Shown: positions 1 to 8,762 of the stretch, piece after piece
Layout: each line of letters starts with the position of its first letter
Numbering within the stretch: the stretch's first letter is position 1
Position numbers and translations under genes: made by a program
NCBI GenBank assembly: GCA_903970625.1
Contig: CAJCJG010000363.1
Span: 1 to 46,734, forward strand
From: Solirubrobacterales bacterium 70-9
GTDB taxonomy: Bacteria; Pseudomonadota; Alphaproteobacteria; Acetobacterales; Acetobacteraceae
DNA: 46,734 bases
Direction: 5' to 3'
Notes under the pieces: generated by a model
What the model was told of the DNA's origin: nothing
The model's database searches: none
Seen by the model: only the letters and a program-made list of their open reading frames with translations

Positions 1-241
1 CTCCCGCCAATATCTGGCCGACAGCGACCTGACCGGCATCGTGCGGCTGATGACCGGCGGCGTAGCCGAGGCCGATTTGCAGCGTTATCGCTACGGCGCC
101 GGTATGGTGGTCCACATGCGCAAGGGCAAAGGCGAGGTCGTCTCGGCGGCCAGTTGCGAATGGGTGATGGGGCTGAAGCGGCGGGAGCCGTTCACCGAGC
201 GGATCACGCGCAACGTGCTGGATCGTTTTTTGGGAAATTAG
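1..241 (+). CDS. N,N-dimethylformamidase large (beta) subunit-like protein, C-terminal part
   Basis: The reading frame is open from base 2 and stops with TAG at 239-241, so the 5' part lies outside the window. The last ~79 residues include GEVVSAASCEWVMGLK and ERITRNVLDRFLG. These resemble the C-terminal end of the dimethylformamidase beta-subunit-like family, where a glycine-rich segment precedes a final 'RIT.NVL.RF' helix. The full enzyme hydrolyses N,N-dimethylformamide or related amides with an iron-dependent large subunit. Only the tail is visible, so no catalytic residue can be checked. It ends one base before the stop of the convergent aapM-like gene. The nearby amidase, amidohydrolase and CoA ligase agree with an amide-degrading role. 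The family call is from memory of the C-terminal motif. Confidence 0.55.
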   Translation, partial: SRQYLADSDLTGIVRLMTGGVAEADLQRYRYGAGMVVHMRKGKGEVVSAASCEWVMGLKRREPFTERITRNVLDRFLGN

Positions 242-242
242 C

Positions 243-1364
243 CTACCGCGCGTCCCGCGCCCGCCGCTCGAAGCTGCGGCCGTAGGCCGACATGGCGAAG
301 CAGCAGACGAAGAACACGACGGCGGAAAACACGTAGCCCTCGGTGGCGAAGCCGGGCCATGCCGGGTCTTTCAGGGCGAGGCTGACGGCGCCCAGCAGGT
401 CGGACAGGCCGATGATCGTGACCAGCGTCGTGTCCTTGAACAGATCGACAACCGTGTTGATGATGCCGGGCATGACGAGGCGCAGCGCCTGCGGCAGCAC
501 GACATGCACCTGCACCTGCCGCCAGTGCAGACCGAGCGAATAGGCCGCTTCCTCCTGCCCCGCCTGAATGCCCTGCAAGCCGCCGCGCACCACCTCGGCC
601 ATATAGGCGCCGTTGAACAGCACGAGTGCGACCATCGCCCGCACCAGCCGGTCCAGGCTGACGCCGCCGGGTAGGAACAGGGGCACCATCACCGCCGACA
701 TGAACAGCACCGTCAGCAGCGGCACGCCGCGCCAGAGTTCGATGAAGCCGACGCTGAGCGACCGAACCACCAACAGTTCCGACCGCCGCCCGAGCGCCAG
801 CAGCACGCCGAGCGGAAGCGAGCCGGCGACGGTGACGAAGGAGATGACGACATCCAGCATCAGCCCGCCCCAGGCGCTCGTGTCCACGAACGGCAGGCCG
901 AGCACGCCGCCGACCAGCAGAACGCCCGCCACCGCCGGGGCCGCCGTCAGCAACGCGAGCAGCCACAGTCCGCGATGGCGCGTGTGCTCGCGCAGCACCG
1001 GAATCGCGCAGCCGCCGACCACCGCGAACGCCGCCGCGAGGCGCCAACGCTCCTCCGCTGGATAATGGCCGAACAACAGGGTCGGCAGCCGCATGCGAAT
1101 GAACGTCCAGCACGCGCCGTCCGGCCCGCATGCGGCGCGTGTCGTGCCGGAAATGGTGGCGTTCGTCACCCCCCAGCGGACCAGCGGCGGCACGATCAGC
1201 GCCAGGACGCCCAGCACCGCGAGCGTTAGCAACGTGTCGAACAGGGAGCCGAACAGGTTGCGCCGGACCCATTCCCCCGGCACCCACGGCGCTCCCGGCT
1301 CCCGCCGCCAGGGCAGCAGCGCGCCGACTGGTGGGCGCAGTTCTAAGGCGGAGGGGCCGGACAT
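243..1364 (-). CDS. aapM: General L-amino acid ABC transporter permease, AapM-like
   Basis: This 373-residue inner-membrane permease belongs to the HAAT/polar amino-acid family of ABC importers. The N-terminus (RRNLFGSLFDTLLTLAV) and several hydrophobic segments match AapM/BztC-type proteins. The cytoplasmic EAA loop that docks on the ATPase is visible as EEAAYSLGL followed by VVLPQALRLVMPGI near residues 270-300. The start ATG (1364-1362) shares one base with the TGA of the upstream aapQ-like gene, so translation is probably coupled. In the usual aapJQMP operon an ATPase gene (aapP) follows. Here the gene instead ends against a convergent gene, so the ATPase is not next door. Confidence 0.85.
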   Translation of the reverse strand: MSGPSALELRPPVGALLPWRREPGAPWVPGEWVRRNLFGSLFDTLLTLAVLGVLALIVPPLVRWGVTNATISGTTRAACGPDGACWTFIRMRLPTLLFGHYPAEERWRLAAAFAVVGGCAIPVLREHTRHRGLWLLALLTAAPAVAGVLLVGGVLGLPFVDTSAWGGLMLDVVISFVTVAGSLPLGVLLALGRRSELLVVRSLSVGFIELWRGVPLLTVLFMSAVMVPLFLPGGVSLDRLVRAMVALVLFNGAYMAEVVRGGLQGIQAGQEEAAYSLGLHWRQVQVHVVLPQALRLVMPGIINTVVDLFKDTTLVTIIGLSDLLGAVSLALKDPAWPGFATEGYVFSAVVFFVCCFAMSAYGRSFERRARDAR

Positions 1365-2479
1365 CAGCGGCTCACCAGCGCGACATGGCGGTTGTACCAG
1401 TTCATGAAGGCGGAGGTGAGCAGGCTGATGGCGAGGAAAATCCCCATCAGGATCACGATGGTCTCGATCTCGCGGCCCGACTGGTTCAGCACGGTGCCGG
1501 CAAAAATCTGGAACAGTTCCGGGTAGGCGACGGCGGCGCCGAGCGAGCTGCCCTTGATGATGTTCAGATATTGGCTGGTGAGCGGCGGAACCATCACCCG
1601 CAGCGCCTGCGGCAACACGACTTTCGCCAGCACGGCGCGGGGGCGCAGGCCGAGGCTCAGCGCCGCCTCCCGCTGGCCGTGCGGGACGGACTGGATCGAG
1701 GCTCGGACGATTTCGGCGATGAACGCGGCGCCGTAGATGGACAGGCCGGCCCAGAGCGCCACGAGTTCCGGCGGGATTTGGATGCCGCCGGTCAGGTTGA
1801 AGCCGTGCATGGCGGGAAATTCGACGCTCTCGATGCCGGCCGAGAAGGCGCCGAGTGCCAGGATCGGCAGGACCAGCGCCCATGCGCCAATGCGCCGGCC
1901 GCGACGTTCCAGGCGCCAGACCAGCGGCGTGGCCGCCAGCAGAAGCACCGCCATTGCCGCGAGCCAGCCGGCGTTCGGCGTGTCGTGAAAACTCGGCAAG
2001 TAAAGGCCGCGAATATTGAGCAAAAGTCCGCCCGGCAGGACAATGCTTTGGCGGGGCGGCGGCAGCGTTTGCAACACCGCGACGTACCAGAAAATGATCT
2101 GCACCAATTGCGGCGTGTTCCGGATCAGTTCGATGAACGTCAACGCGATGTTGCGCACCAGCCAATTTGCGGACAGCCGCATGATGCCGACCACGAGGCC
2201 CAGCAGCGTCGCGGCCACGATGCCCATGGCCGAGACCAGCAGTGTGTTCAGCAGGCACACCAGCAGCGCCCGCGCGTAGGTGTCGCTGTCGTCCCAGGCG
2301 ATCAGCTTGAATGGAATGTCGAAATTCGCGGTGTCGCCGAGGAAGCCGAAACCGATCCCCATGTTCCGCGCCGCAAGGTTTGCGCCCGCGTTGGACACCA
2401 GATACCAGGCGGCCGCCACAACGGCCAGCAGCAGCACCCATTGGGCTGCGCGGGCACGGGACGACGGCCGCCTGACCAT
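1364..2479 (-). CDS. aapQ: General L-amino acid ABC transporter permease, AapQ-like
   Basis: This 371-residue membrane protein is the first permease of an Aap/Bzt-type importer. It has an early transmembrane segment (WVLLLAVVAAAWYLVSNAG) and a long periplasmic insertion after it (NMGIGFGFLGDTANFDIPF). The C-terminal half is the typical permease with EIVRASIQSVPHGQREAALS and a VVLPQALRVMVPP docking loop. AapQ and AapM form the heterodimeric channel that accepts amino acids from the AapJ binding protein. The gene starts 20 bases after the aapJ-like stop and overlaps aapM by one base, so the three form an operon. The substrate range cannot be read from the sequence. Confidence 0.85.
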   Translation of the reverse strand: MVRRPSSRARAAQWVLLLAVVAAAWYLVSNAGANLAARNMGIGFGFLGDTANFDIPFKLIAWDDSDTYARALLVCLLNTLLVSAMGIVAATLLGLVVGIMRLSANWLVRNIALTFIELIRNTPQLVQIIFWYVAVLQTLPPPRQSIVLPGGLLLNIRGLYLPSFHDTPNAGWLAAMAVLLLAATPLVWRLERRGRRIGAWALVLPILALGAFSAGIESVEFPAMHGFNLTGGIQIPPELVALWAGLSIYGAAFIAEIVRASIQSVPHGQREAALSLGLRPRAVLAKVVLPQALRVMVPPLTSQYLNIIKGSSLGAAVAYPELFQIFAGTVLNQSGREIETIVILMGIFLAISLLTSAFMNWYNRHVALVSR

Positions 2480-2499
2480 GCGCTGTCGGTCCTAGACGC

Positions 2500-3546
2500 T
2501 CAGTGCCACGTCGGCAGCGTTTGCAGGCCGCCATTGGAGTACAAATTGTTCATGCCGCGCGGCAGTCCGAGACCGCCCTTGCCGAACGTTGCTTCGTACA
2601 CTTCGCCGTAGTTGCCGATGTCCGACACGATCCGGGCGGACCAGCCGTTATCGACGCCGAGCAACTTGCCGAAATCGCCTTCAAGGCCGAAAAAGCGGCG
2701 CACGTCCGGGTCGGTCGGGGCCTTGCCCATCTCGGCCGCGTTGGCCTTCGTGATGCCCAGCACCTCGGCTTCCAGCATCGAATAGTGAACCCACTTCACC
2801 AGCCGGGTCCATGCCTCGTCGCCTTGGCGGGTCAGCGAGCCCAACGGCTCCAGGCCGCCGATGGTCTCGGGGACGAACATCCAATCGTCCGGCTTCTTCA
2901 TCGTCGAGCGCGCGGCGGCGACCGATCCGCCGTCGTCGGTGTAGCCGTCGCAGCGGCCGGAATCGGCGGCGGCAAATGCTTCCTCCGGCTTCTCGAACAG
3001 CAGCGTATTGATCTTGATGCCGTTGGCTTTGTTGTAGTCGGCGATGTTGGTCTCCAGCGTGGTGCCGGTGAGCACGCAGATGGTGGCACCGTTCAGGTCC
3101 TTGAGGTGGGCGACATTCAGGCTTTTGCGGACCATGAAGGTCTGGCCGGTGAAGAAGTTAACGGCCGGCTCGTCTAGGCCAAGGTCGGTGTTGCGCTTGA
3201 AACTCTGCTCGGAATCGCGGATCAGCACATCGATCTCACCCGACTTCAGCACCGAGAAGCGGACTTTCGACGTTGTCGGGATGAATTTTACTTTTTTCGG
3301 CGAGCCGAGCACTGCGTCGGCGATGGCGCGGCAATAGGCGATGTCCAACCCCTGCCATTCGCCGGCCGAATCCTGGTACGCATAGCCCGGAATGCCGGTG
3401 TCGATGCCGCAGACCAGTTGGTCGCGCTTCTTCACGGCCTCCAAGGTCGGGCTGGTCACGTCCGCGCGCACAGGCGCCGCGCCGATGCCCAGAAATCCAG
3501 CACACAGCCCACCGAAAACGGCGGCCCGCAAATAGCCTCGCAGCAT
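2500..3546 (-). CDS. aapJ: Periplasmic amino-acid-binding protein, AapJ-like
   Basis: The 348-residue product starts with a Sec signal peptide (positive MLRGYLR, hydrophobic core, likely cut after APVRA, about residue 28). The mature part starts DVTSPTLEAVKKRDQLVCGI, which is characteristic of AapJ/BztA solute-binding proteins (SBP_bac_3 fold). WQGLDIAYCRAIADAVLG and IRDSEQSFKRNTDLGLD are further family blocks. The start at 3546 was chosen because the signal peptide begins there; a longer frame upstream to 3687 adds non-signal residues. It is the first gene of the aapJQM operon. It probably delivers a broad range of L-amino acids, or a related polar amide compound given the neighbouring hydrolases. 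Confidence 0.88.
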   Translation of the reverse strand: MLRGYLRAAVFGGLCAGFLGIGAAPVRADVTSPTLEAVKKRDQLVCGIDTGIPGYAYQDSAGEWQGLDIAYCRAIADAVLGSPKKVKFIPTTSKVRFSVLKSGEIDVLIRDSEQSFKRNTDLGLDEPAVNFFTGQTFMVRKSLNVAHLKDLNGATICVLTGTTLETNIADYNKANGIKINTLLFEKPEEAFAAADSGRCDGYTDDGGSVAAARSTMKKPDDWMFVPETIGGLEPLGSLTRQGDEAWTRLVKWVHYSMLEAEVLGITKANAAEMGKAPTDPDVRRFFGLEGDFGKLLGVDNGWSARIVSDIGNYGEVYEATFGKGGLGLPRGMNNLYSNGGLQTLPTWH

Positions 3547-3849
3547 GTATCTGCCTCCGGTTGTTATTGTCCCAGCCCCGCAACGGCGCACACCCGGCGC
3601 CGACGCCCCATCCAGGCCCGCGCATAGATTAGGGCGGGGTTGTGCCCCAGGTATAGCCCGCCTCGCCAGATGCAATCGACACGCCACTCAGCCCGCCACG
3701 AAGAGCGAGCCGATGAAGGTTCAAACGCAGGTGCGATGATCGACAGCAAGCGTGCCGGCAAGATCGTGGCGTTGGACCTGCCAGTGGAATACGCCGGTTT
3801 GCGCCCTGCCCAAACGACCTCCATCCTGTCGCGGCGCGAGCCGGTAGCA
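3547..3849. other. Intergenic region upstream of aapJ
   Basis: These 303 bases separate the CoA ligase from the aapJ-like gene. They should contain the aapJ promoter if the transporter is transcribed separately. I see no convincing -35/-10 pair, terminator or operator. Small open frames here lack a ribosome-binding site and recognisable protein features. Confidence 0.4.
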
Positions 3850-5487
3850 TCAGGTTCCTTCGATCCGGGCGACGTCCTTCCGCAAGATGTGTTTTTGGAT
3901 TTTCCCTGTGCTGGTTTTGGGTAATTCGCGAAACACCACGCGGCGCGGCGCTTTGAAATGGGCCATCCGCTCGCGGCAGAAGGCGATGATGTCCTCCGCC
4001 GTGGCAGCCATGTCCGGCTTCAGTTCGACGATGGCGACCGGGGTTTCGCCCCATTTGTCGTCGGCTTGTGCCACGACCGCCGCATAAAGAATGGCGGGGT
4101 GGCGGTACAAGGTTTCCTCGACTTCCAGGGAAGAAATATTTTCGCCGCCGCTGATGATGATGTCCTTGCTGCGGTCGCGGATTTTGACGTAGCCGTCCGG
4201 ATAGATCACCGCCAGATCGCCGGTGTGATACCAGCCGCCGGCGAACGACGCGGCCGTCGTGTTGGGGTTTTTCAGATAGCCCTTCATGGCGATGTTGCCG
4301 CGGAACATGATCTCGCCCATCGTCTCGCCGTCGCGCGGGACGGGCTGCATCGTTTCGGGGTCCAGCACCGTCAGCCCTTCCTGCAACGCGGCGCGCACGC
4401 CCTGGCGGCTGAGCAGGTTGGCGCGCTCGGCGAGCGGCAGCGCGGCCCAATCTTCCTGAGGCGCGCAGACGCTGGCGGGACCGTAGGTTTCCGTCAGGCC
4501 ATAGACGTGCGTGAGGTCGATGCCGGCCGTCTCGCAGCCCTCGATGAGCGCAGGCGGTGGGGCGGAGGCGGCGATTTGCCCCTTGATCGCGTGCGAAATC
4601 CCCTCCCACGACGCGGGCGGTGCGCCCACCAGCAGCGAATAGACGATGGGCGCGCCGCACATATGGGTGACGCGATGGTCGCGAATCGCCGCCAGCATCG
4701 CGCCGGCCTCGACGCGGCGCAGGCAGATGTTGGTGCCGGCGACGCTGGCCATCGACCAGGGAAAACACCAGCCGTTGCAATGGAACATCGGCAGTGTCCA
4801 TAGATAGACCGGATGCGCGCCCATGCCGCCCCAGCCGAGAATGTTGCTGAGAGCGTTCAGGTAGGCGCCGCGATGGTGATACACCACGCCCTTCGGATCG
4901 CCTGTCGTGCCCGAGGTATAGTTCAACGAAATCGCGTCCCACTCGTCGGCTGGATGCGCCCAAGCGAAATCGGGGGCGCCTTCGGCCAGCAGGGCCTCGT
5001 ACGTGAGCGGGCCGACGGTTTCGAGCCCGATTGTGGCGGCGTCTTCGATGTCCACCGCGAGCGGCGACGTTTGCATCAGCCCCAGCGCCTTGCGCGCGAC
5101 GGCGGCGAATTCGCGATCGACCAACACCATTTTTGCGCCGGCGTGATCCAGCATGAAGGCGAGGGAGGCGGCGTCCAGCCGCGTGTTGAGCGTGTTCAGC
5201 ACCGCACCGGCCATCGGCACGCCGAAATGCACCTCGTACATCGCGGGCGTGTTGGGTGCGAGCACCGCAACAACATCGCCCGCGCCAACGCCACGGCCGC
5301 GCAGGGCGGAGGCGAGGCGGCGGCTGCGGGCATATGTCTCTGCCCAGGTCTGCCGCAAATCCCCATGCACGAGGGCGATGCGTCCCGGATACACGTCCGC
5401 CGCCCGCGCCAGGAACGAAAGCGGTGTCAGCGGCACGTAGTTGGCCGGGGTTTTTTCGAGCCCCTCGGTCCATCGGTTGTCGGTCAT
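3850..5487 (-). CDS. AMP-dependent acyl-CoA synthetase (DmdB/fatty-acyl-CoA ligase-like)
   Basis: This 545-residue protein of the adenylate-forming (ANL) superfamily activates a carboxylic acid to its CoA thioester with ATP. The AMP-binding P-loop is YTSGTTGDPKGV near residue 190. It is followed by LPMFHCNGWCFPW, a block typical of medium-chain or methylmercaptopropionate (DmdB-like) ligases. The adenine-site block is GLTETYGP, the hinge region is YHTGDLAVIYPDGYVKIRDR near 420, and the catalytic lysine motif is STGKIQKH near the C-terminus. All core motifs are intact and the length is usual. It lies 30 bases after the amidase gene and probably in the same operon. A plausible role is to activate the acid released by the amidase. 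The exact acid is unknown. Confidence 0.85.
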   Translation of the reverse strand: MTDNRWTEGLEKTPANYVPLTPLSFLARAADVYPGRIALVHGDLRQTWAETYARSRRLASALRGRGVGAGDVVAVLAPNTPAMYEVHFGVPMAGAVLNTLNTRLDAASLAFMLDHAGAKMVLVDREFAAVARKALGLMQTSPLAVDIEDAATIGLETVGPLTYEALLAEGAPDFAWAHPADEWDAISLNYTSGTTGDPKGVVYHHRGAYLNALSNILGWGGMGAHPVYLWTLPMFHCNGWCFPWSMASVAGTNICLRRVEAGAMLAAIRDHRVTHMCGAPIVYSLLVGAPPASWEGISHAIKGQIAASAPPPALIEGCETAGIDLTHVYGLTETYGPASVCAPQEDWAALPLAERANLLSRQGVRAALQEGLTVLDPETMQPVPRDGETMGEIMFRGNIAMKGYLKNPNTTAASFAGGWYHTGDLAVIYPDGYVKIRDRSKDIIISGGENISSLEVEETLYRHPAILYAAVVAQADDKWGETPVAIVELKPDMAATAEDIIAFCRERMAHFKAPRRVVFRELPKTSTGKIQKHILRKDVARIEGT

Positions 5488-5517
5488 AGTTCCCTCCGCC
5501 GCGCTGTTGTCGCGCGG

Positions 5518-6687
5518 TTACAGCGTTGCCGCCAGCGCCAATAGCGCCTCGTCCGCGCCGGCCGCGCCGACGAGGGACAGGCCGGCCGGACAGTCCTCGG
5601 CCGTTGCCAGCGGCAGCGTGATTTGCGGCAGGCCGCCGAGGCCGGCAATGCACAACAGCGCCATCGCGGCGTTGCGGTACGCAACTTCCACGTCCGACGC
5701 GGGCGTGTTGCGGAATGGGGCGACGCGAGGGGCGGTTGGCAGGCACAGCACGTCGCCGGGCCTAATTGTGTCGCGCAGATGCGCGCGGATGTCGGCCATG
5801 CGGGCGCGGGCGGCGGTGGCCGCTTCGTCGGTGACTGTGGCAGCGGCGGCGAAACGTTCCTTGATGCCCGGCCCGAATTGCGGCTGTGTCGCGAGCACCC
5901 ACGGGCCAAGATTGCGCCAGATTTCCGATGCCTGCACCGTTTGAAACGTCACGCGCCACGCATCGAGATCGGCAAAGTCTTCGTCCGATTCGACGATTTC
6001 GGAAAAATTCGCGGCGATTGTCGCGACGGGTGCGCGCATCGCATCGCGCACGGTGGGCTCGGCGCGGTCGAACAGTTTGGAAAATACCAGCACGCGGCGG
6101 AGCTTCGTGGTAACGGCGGCGCCTTCCAGCAACACCGATCCGGCGGTCGCCAGCAGGTTGGGGTCGCGGCCGAACCAGCCCACCACGTCGAAGGATTCCG
6201 CGAACGGCAACACGCCGTCCGTCGCGACGCGCCCGTGCGTGGTGCGGATGCCATAGATACCGCAGTAGGACGCCGGTATTCGCACCGAGCCGCCGCAGTC
6301 GGTGCCGATGGCGATGTCGCAAAGTCCGCCCGCGACGGCAGAGGCGGAGCCGGCCGACGAGCCGCCGGGAATGCGATCGGGCGCCGCCGGATTGCGCGGC
6401 GTGCCGAAATGCACGTTCTCGCCCGACAGGCTGTAGCACATCTCGTCGCTGATCGTGCGGCCGACGAGATTGCAGCCGGCATCGAGAAGTTTTTGCACGG
6501 CGCTGGCGGTGCCGGTTGCCGGCGGATGGGTGCGCAGCCACTCGGGATGGCCGAAACCGGTCGGTGTGCCTGCAATCTCGAACACGTCCTTCGCCGCGAA
6601 CGTTCGGCCGGCGAGCGGGCCGGTGGTGGCGCCGGGCAGGGCGACAGGATTGCGGACGCAGAACGCGCCGAGCGGGTCGTCGATCAT
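5518..6687 (-). CDS. Amidase-signature family hydrolase
   Basis: The 389-residue product carries the full Ser-cisSer-Lys triad of the amidase-signature family. The lysine is in TFAAKDVF (K33), the cis-serine is in PGGSSAGSAS (110-111), and the nucleophile is in GTDCGGSVRIP (S134). It is shorter than GatA and lacks its C-terminal blocks. That resembles compact amidases such as the plant AMI1 type, which cleave small amides to an acid and ammonia. The ATG overlaps the amidohydrolase stop by four bases, so the two are translationally coupled. With the CoA ligase downstream it fits an amide-to-acyl-CoA route. The substrate is not known. Confidence 0.85.
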   Translation of the reverse strand: MIDDPLGAFCVRNPVALPGATTGPLAGRTFAAKDVFEIAGTPTGFGHPEWLRTHPPATGTASAVQKLLDAGCNLVGRTISDEMCYSLSGENVHFGTPRNPAAPDRIPGGSSAGSASAVAGGLCDIAIGTDCGGSVRIPASYCGIYGIRTTHGRVATDGVLPFAESFDVVGWFGRDPNLLATAGSVLLEGAAVTTKLRRVLVFSKLFDRAEPTVRDAMRAPVATIAANFSEIVESDEDFADLDAWRVTFQTVQASEIWRNLGPWVLATQPQFGPGIKERFAAAATVTDEAATAARARMADIRAHLRDTIRPGDVLCLPTAPRVAPFRNTPASDVEVAYRNAAMALLCIAGLGGLPQITLPLATAEDCPAGLSLVGAAGADEALLALAATL

Positions 6688-7910
6688 GGCCGCAGCAACG
6701 TCGGCGGCTGACGCTCGAATGTTTGGCGACCGCGCTTGAATCCCATCAGCGGAATGGCGAGTTCGGCGATCGCGCTGGCGCGATCCGACGCGTCCAGCAC
6801 GACGAGATCGGCGGCGGCGCCCTCATGGACGCCATAATCGGCCAGCCGTAGCAGGCGGGCGGAGCGGGAGGAAATCATCTCGAAGCACTCGCACACATCG
6901 GCGCGGGCGCCGACATGGGCGATGTTGGCGTACAGGTTCGCCATGCGGATCAGCGATACGTCGCCGAACGGGGTGAATGGATTCAACACGTTGTTGGTGG
7001 ACAGCGAACAATTGACGCCCGCGTGCAACAGCTTGTGCGCCTGCGTCACACCGCGCATCGCGGAGTGGTCCGTGCCGCGCCCCATCAAATAAAGATCGGT
7101 AGATGGCAGCACCGTCAGTGCCACGCCCGAATCCGCCATGCGTTTGGCCGCGAGCGCCACGCGCGCGGGGTCGGCGGCCGATAATTTGGTGACGTGGCCT
7201 ATGGCGACACGCCCGCCGTAGCGGAATTTTTCTGTGACTTCGCAGACATAATCGAGATCGAGGGCCGAGGCATCGGCGCCGAAATCCAGATGCATGTCGA
7301 TGTCGATGTCGAAGTGCCGCGCCATCTCGAACACGCGGTCGATCTGGCCGTGCGGGTCGCTGTCGGTGTACGGCGCGGCCCCGACCACGCGACCGCCGCT
7401 GCCGAGCGCCTGCATCATCAGTTCGTCCGTGCCGGGATTATTCAGCAATCCTTCCTGCGGGAAAATGCAGATTTCCAGGTCGATGGCCCAGGCATACTCC
7501 CTGACGAGGGGGAAAATGCCCTCGAACCCGCGCAGCCCGATGCCGGGATCGACTTCCAGATGTGTCCGCATGTGCGTGGTGCCGTTGAGGATCGCACGCT
7601 CCAGCGTGGCGGCGCCGCGCGCATGCACGTCCTCGGGCGAAAACCCCTGTTTGGCGCGGGCGACTTCTGCGATGGCCTCACTCAAGTCGCCGCTGTCGGC
7701 ACGGCAGCGGTCCAGAATGCGCGACTTGTCGAGATGGATGTGCGTTTCGACAAAACCCGGTGCCAACAGGCGGCCTTGCAGATCGCGCGAGAATCCTTCC
7801 ACCGGCAGATCGGCGCCGATGACCGCAATGCGGCCGTTCTCGATGCCGACATCCAGATTCCCATCCTGTTCGCGTCCGGCGATACGGGCGTTGCGCAGCG
7901 TCAGGTCCAT
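6684..7910 (-). CDS. Metal-dependent amidohydrolase, cytosine deaminase-like
   Basis: The 408-residue protein has the amidohydrolase TIM-barrel pattern of the CodA-like group. The first metal motif is ETHIHLDKSR near residue 58. MRTHLEVDPG and DMHLDFGAD give later strand histidines, and STNNVLNPFTPFGD occupies the usual position of the 'D' strand; the expected catalytic Asp is less clear there. Such enzymes hydrolyse C-N bonds in cyclic or linear ureas, amides or deaminate pyrimidines. I chose ATG 7910 because GGAGG sits six bases upstream. A GTG at 7946 would overlap the ruvX stop as GTGA but adds an unlike N-terminus. It is the first gene of a coupled set with the amidase. Confidence 0.8.
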   Translation of the reverse strand: MDLTLRNARIAGREQDGNLDVGIENGRIAVIGADLPVEGFSRDLQGRLLAPGFVETHIHLDKSRILDRCRADSGDLSEAIAEVARAKQGFSPEDVHARGAATLERAILNGTTHMRTHLEVDPGIGLRGFEGIFPLVREYAWAIDLEICIFPQEGLLNNPGTDELMMQALGSGGRVVGAAPYTDSDPHGQIDRVFEMARHFDIDIDMHLDFGADASALDLDYVCEVTEKFRYGGRVAIGHVTKLSAADPARVALAAKRMADSGVALTVLPSTDLYLMGRGTDHSAMRGVTQAHKLLHAGVNCSLSTNNVLNPFTPFGDVSLIRMANLYANIAHVGARADVCECFEMISSRSARLLRLADYGVHEGAAADLVVLDASDRASAIAELAIPLMGFKRGRQTFERQPPTLLRP

Positions 7911-7942
7911 CGGCGGCCTCCGGTTCGGCAAGGGCGGCAGTG

Positions 7943-8428
7943 TCACCGGCCGGGCGGGGGCTGTCCAGCGTGCGCAGCGTCCAGCGCCGCCTGCAAGATG
8001 TAGGCGGCGGCCAGCTTATCCACGACCTCCGCCCGGCGCTTGCGGGAGATGTCGGCCTCTGCGATCAGGAAACGGTTGACGGCGCTGGTGGACAGCCGCT
8101 CGTCCCACAAGGTCGCCGGCAGGTGGATGGCGGCCGACAGCGCGTGCGTCCAGTCACGCGCCGCCTGGGCGGCCGGCCCGACCGAGCCGTCCAGCGACAA
8201 CGGCAGGCCGACGACCAGCCCGCCCACCCCCTCTTTCCGGGCGATTTTGCGCAGTTCGGTGGCGGTGGCCGCCAGCTTGCCGCGTGGTAGGGCGCCGTAG
8301 GGGCTGGCCAGCGTCAGCAGCACGTCCGACAGCGCCACGCCGATGATGCGGCTGCCGAGATCGAGGCCGATCAGCCGCTGGCCGGGGGCCAGGGCCGCGC
8401 GCAAGGCGCTCAGGTTGATGACGGGCAT
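7943..8428 (-). CDS. ruvX: Putative pre-16S rRNA nuclease / Holliday junction resolvase-like YqgF
   Basis: The 161-residue product has the RNase H-like YqgF fold. The first acidic motif is [15 protein letters not shown] near residues 22-36, the middle motif is GLPLSLDG, and the late motif is [10 protein letters not shown]-terminal helical tail carries [17 protein letters not shown], where the final Asp is conserved. The family trims the 5' end of 16S rRNA precursors and is essential in many bacteria. It is divergent from gatC, with a 46-base gap that must hold both start regions. The length is slightly above the ~140-residue norm because of an N-terminal extension. Confidence 0.9.
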   Translation of the reverse strand: MPVINLSALRAALAPGQRLIGLDLGSRIIGVALSDVLLTLASPYGALPRGKLAATATELRKIARKEGVGGLVVGLPLSLDGSVGPAAQAARDWTHALSAAIHLPATLWDERLSTSAVNRFLIAEADISRKRRAEVVDKLAAAYILQAALDAAHAGQPPPGR

Positions 8429-8474
8429 GGGCGGCTTTATGGTCCGGCCCCTTCACGCCCCCAAGGGAATTTTC

Positions 8475-8762
8475 ATGTCGCTCGATCCGGACGCCATCCG
8501 CCGCGTCGCCCGCCTCGCCCGCATCCGGGTGCCGGAGGTGGACATTCCGCGCCTGCAAGCGGACCTGAACGGCATCCTGGGATGGATCGAGATGCTGAAC
8601 GAGGTGGATGTGGACGGGGTGGAGCCGCTGGCCGGTGGCACCACGCTGGCGCTGCGGCTGCGCGCCGATGTTGTGACCGACGGCGGTATGCCCGAGGCGG
8701 TGCTGGCCAACGCGCCCGACCGCGCCGGGGAATTCTTCGCCGTGCCGAAGGTGGTCGAGTGA
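8475..8762 (+). CDS. gatC: Aspartyl/glutamyl-tRNA amidotransferase subunit C
   Basis: This 95-residue protein matches GatC. It has an N-terminal helix pair ([34 protein letters not shown]), the block DVDGVEPL, and a C-terminal tail [12 protein letters not shown] that wraps around GatA. GatC stabilises GatA in the GatCAB complex, which converts misacylated Glu-tRNA(Gln) or Asp-tRNA(Asn) to the correct product. The ATG at 8475 is preceded by AAGGGA at good spacing. The stop overlaps the gatA start by one base (TGATG), indicating coupled translation. Confidence 0.95.
   Translation: MSLDPDAIRRVARLARIRVPEVDIPRLQADLNGILGWIEMLNEVDVDGVEPLAGGTTLALRLRADVVTDGGMPEAVLANAPDRAGEFFAVPKVVE

Noticed and set aside
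1130-2611. Long plus-strand open frame (493 codons) opposite aapQ/aapM
   Set aside because: It lies antisense to well-recognised permeases and has an Arg/Gln-rich composition typical of a shadow frame in GC-rich DNA.
3564-3824. 86-codon minus frame in the intergenic region upstream of aapJ
   Set aside because: It has no ribosome-binding site, no motif and atypical composition.
3629-5746. Long minus-strand frame (705 codons) over the CoA ligase
   Set aside because: It is an alternative frame of the acyl-CoA synthetase with Arg/Pro-rich, motif-free sequence.
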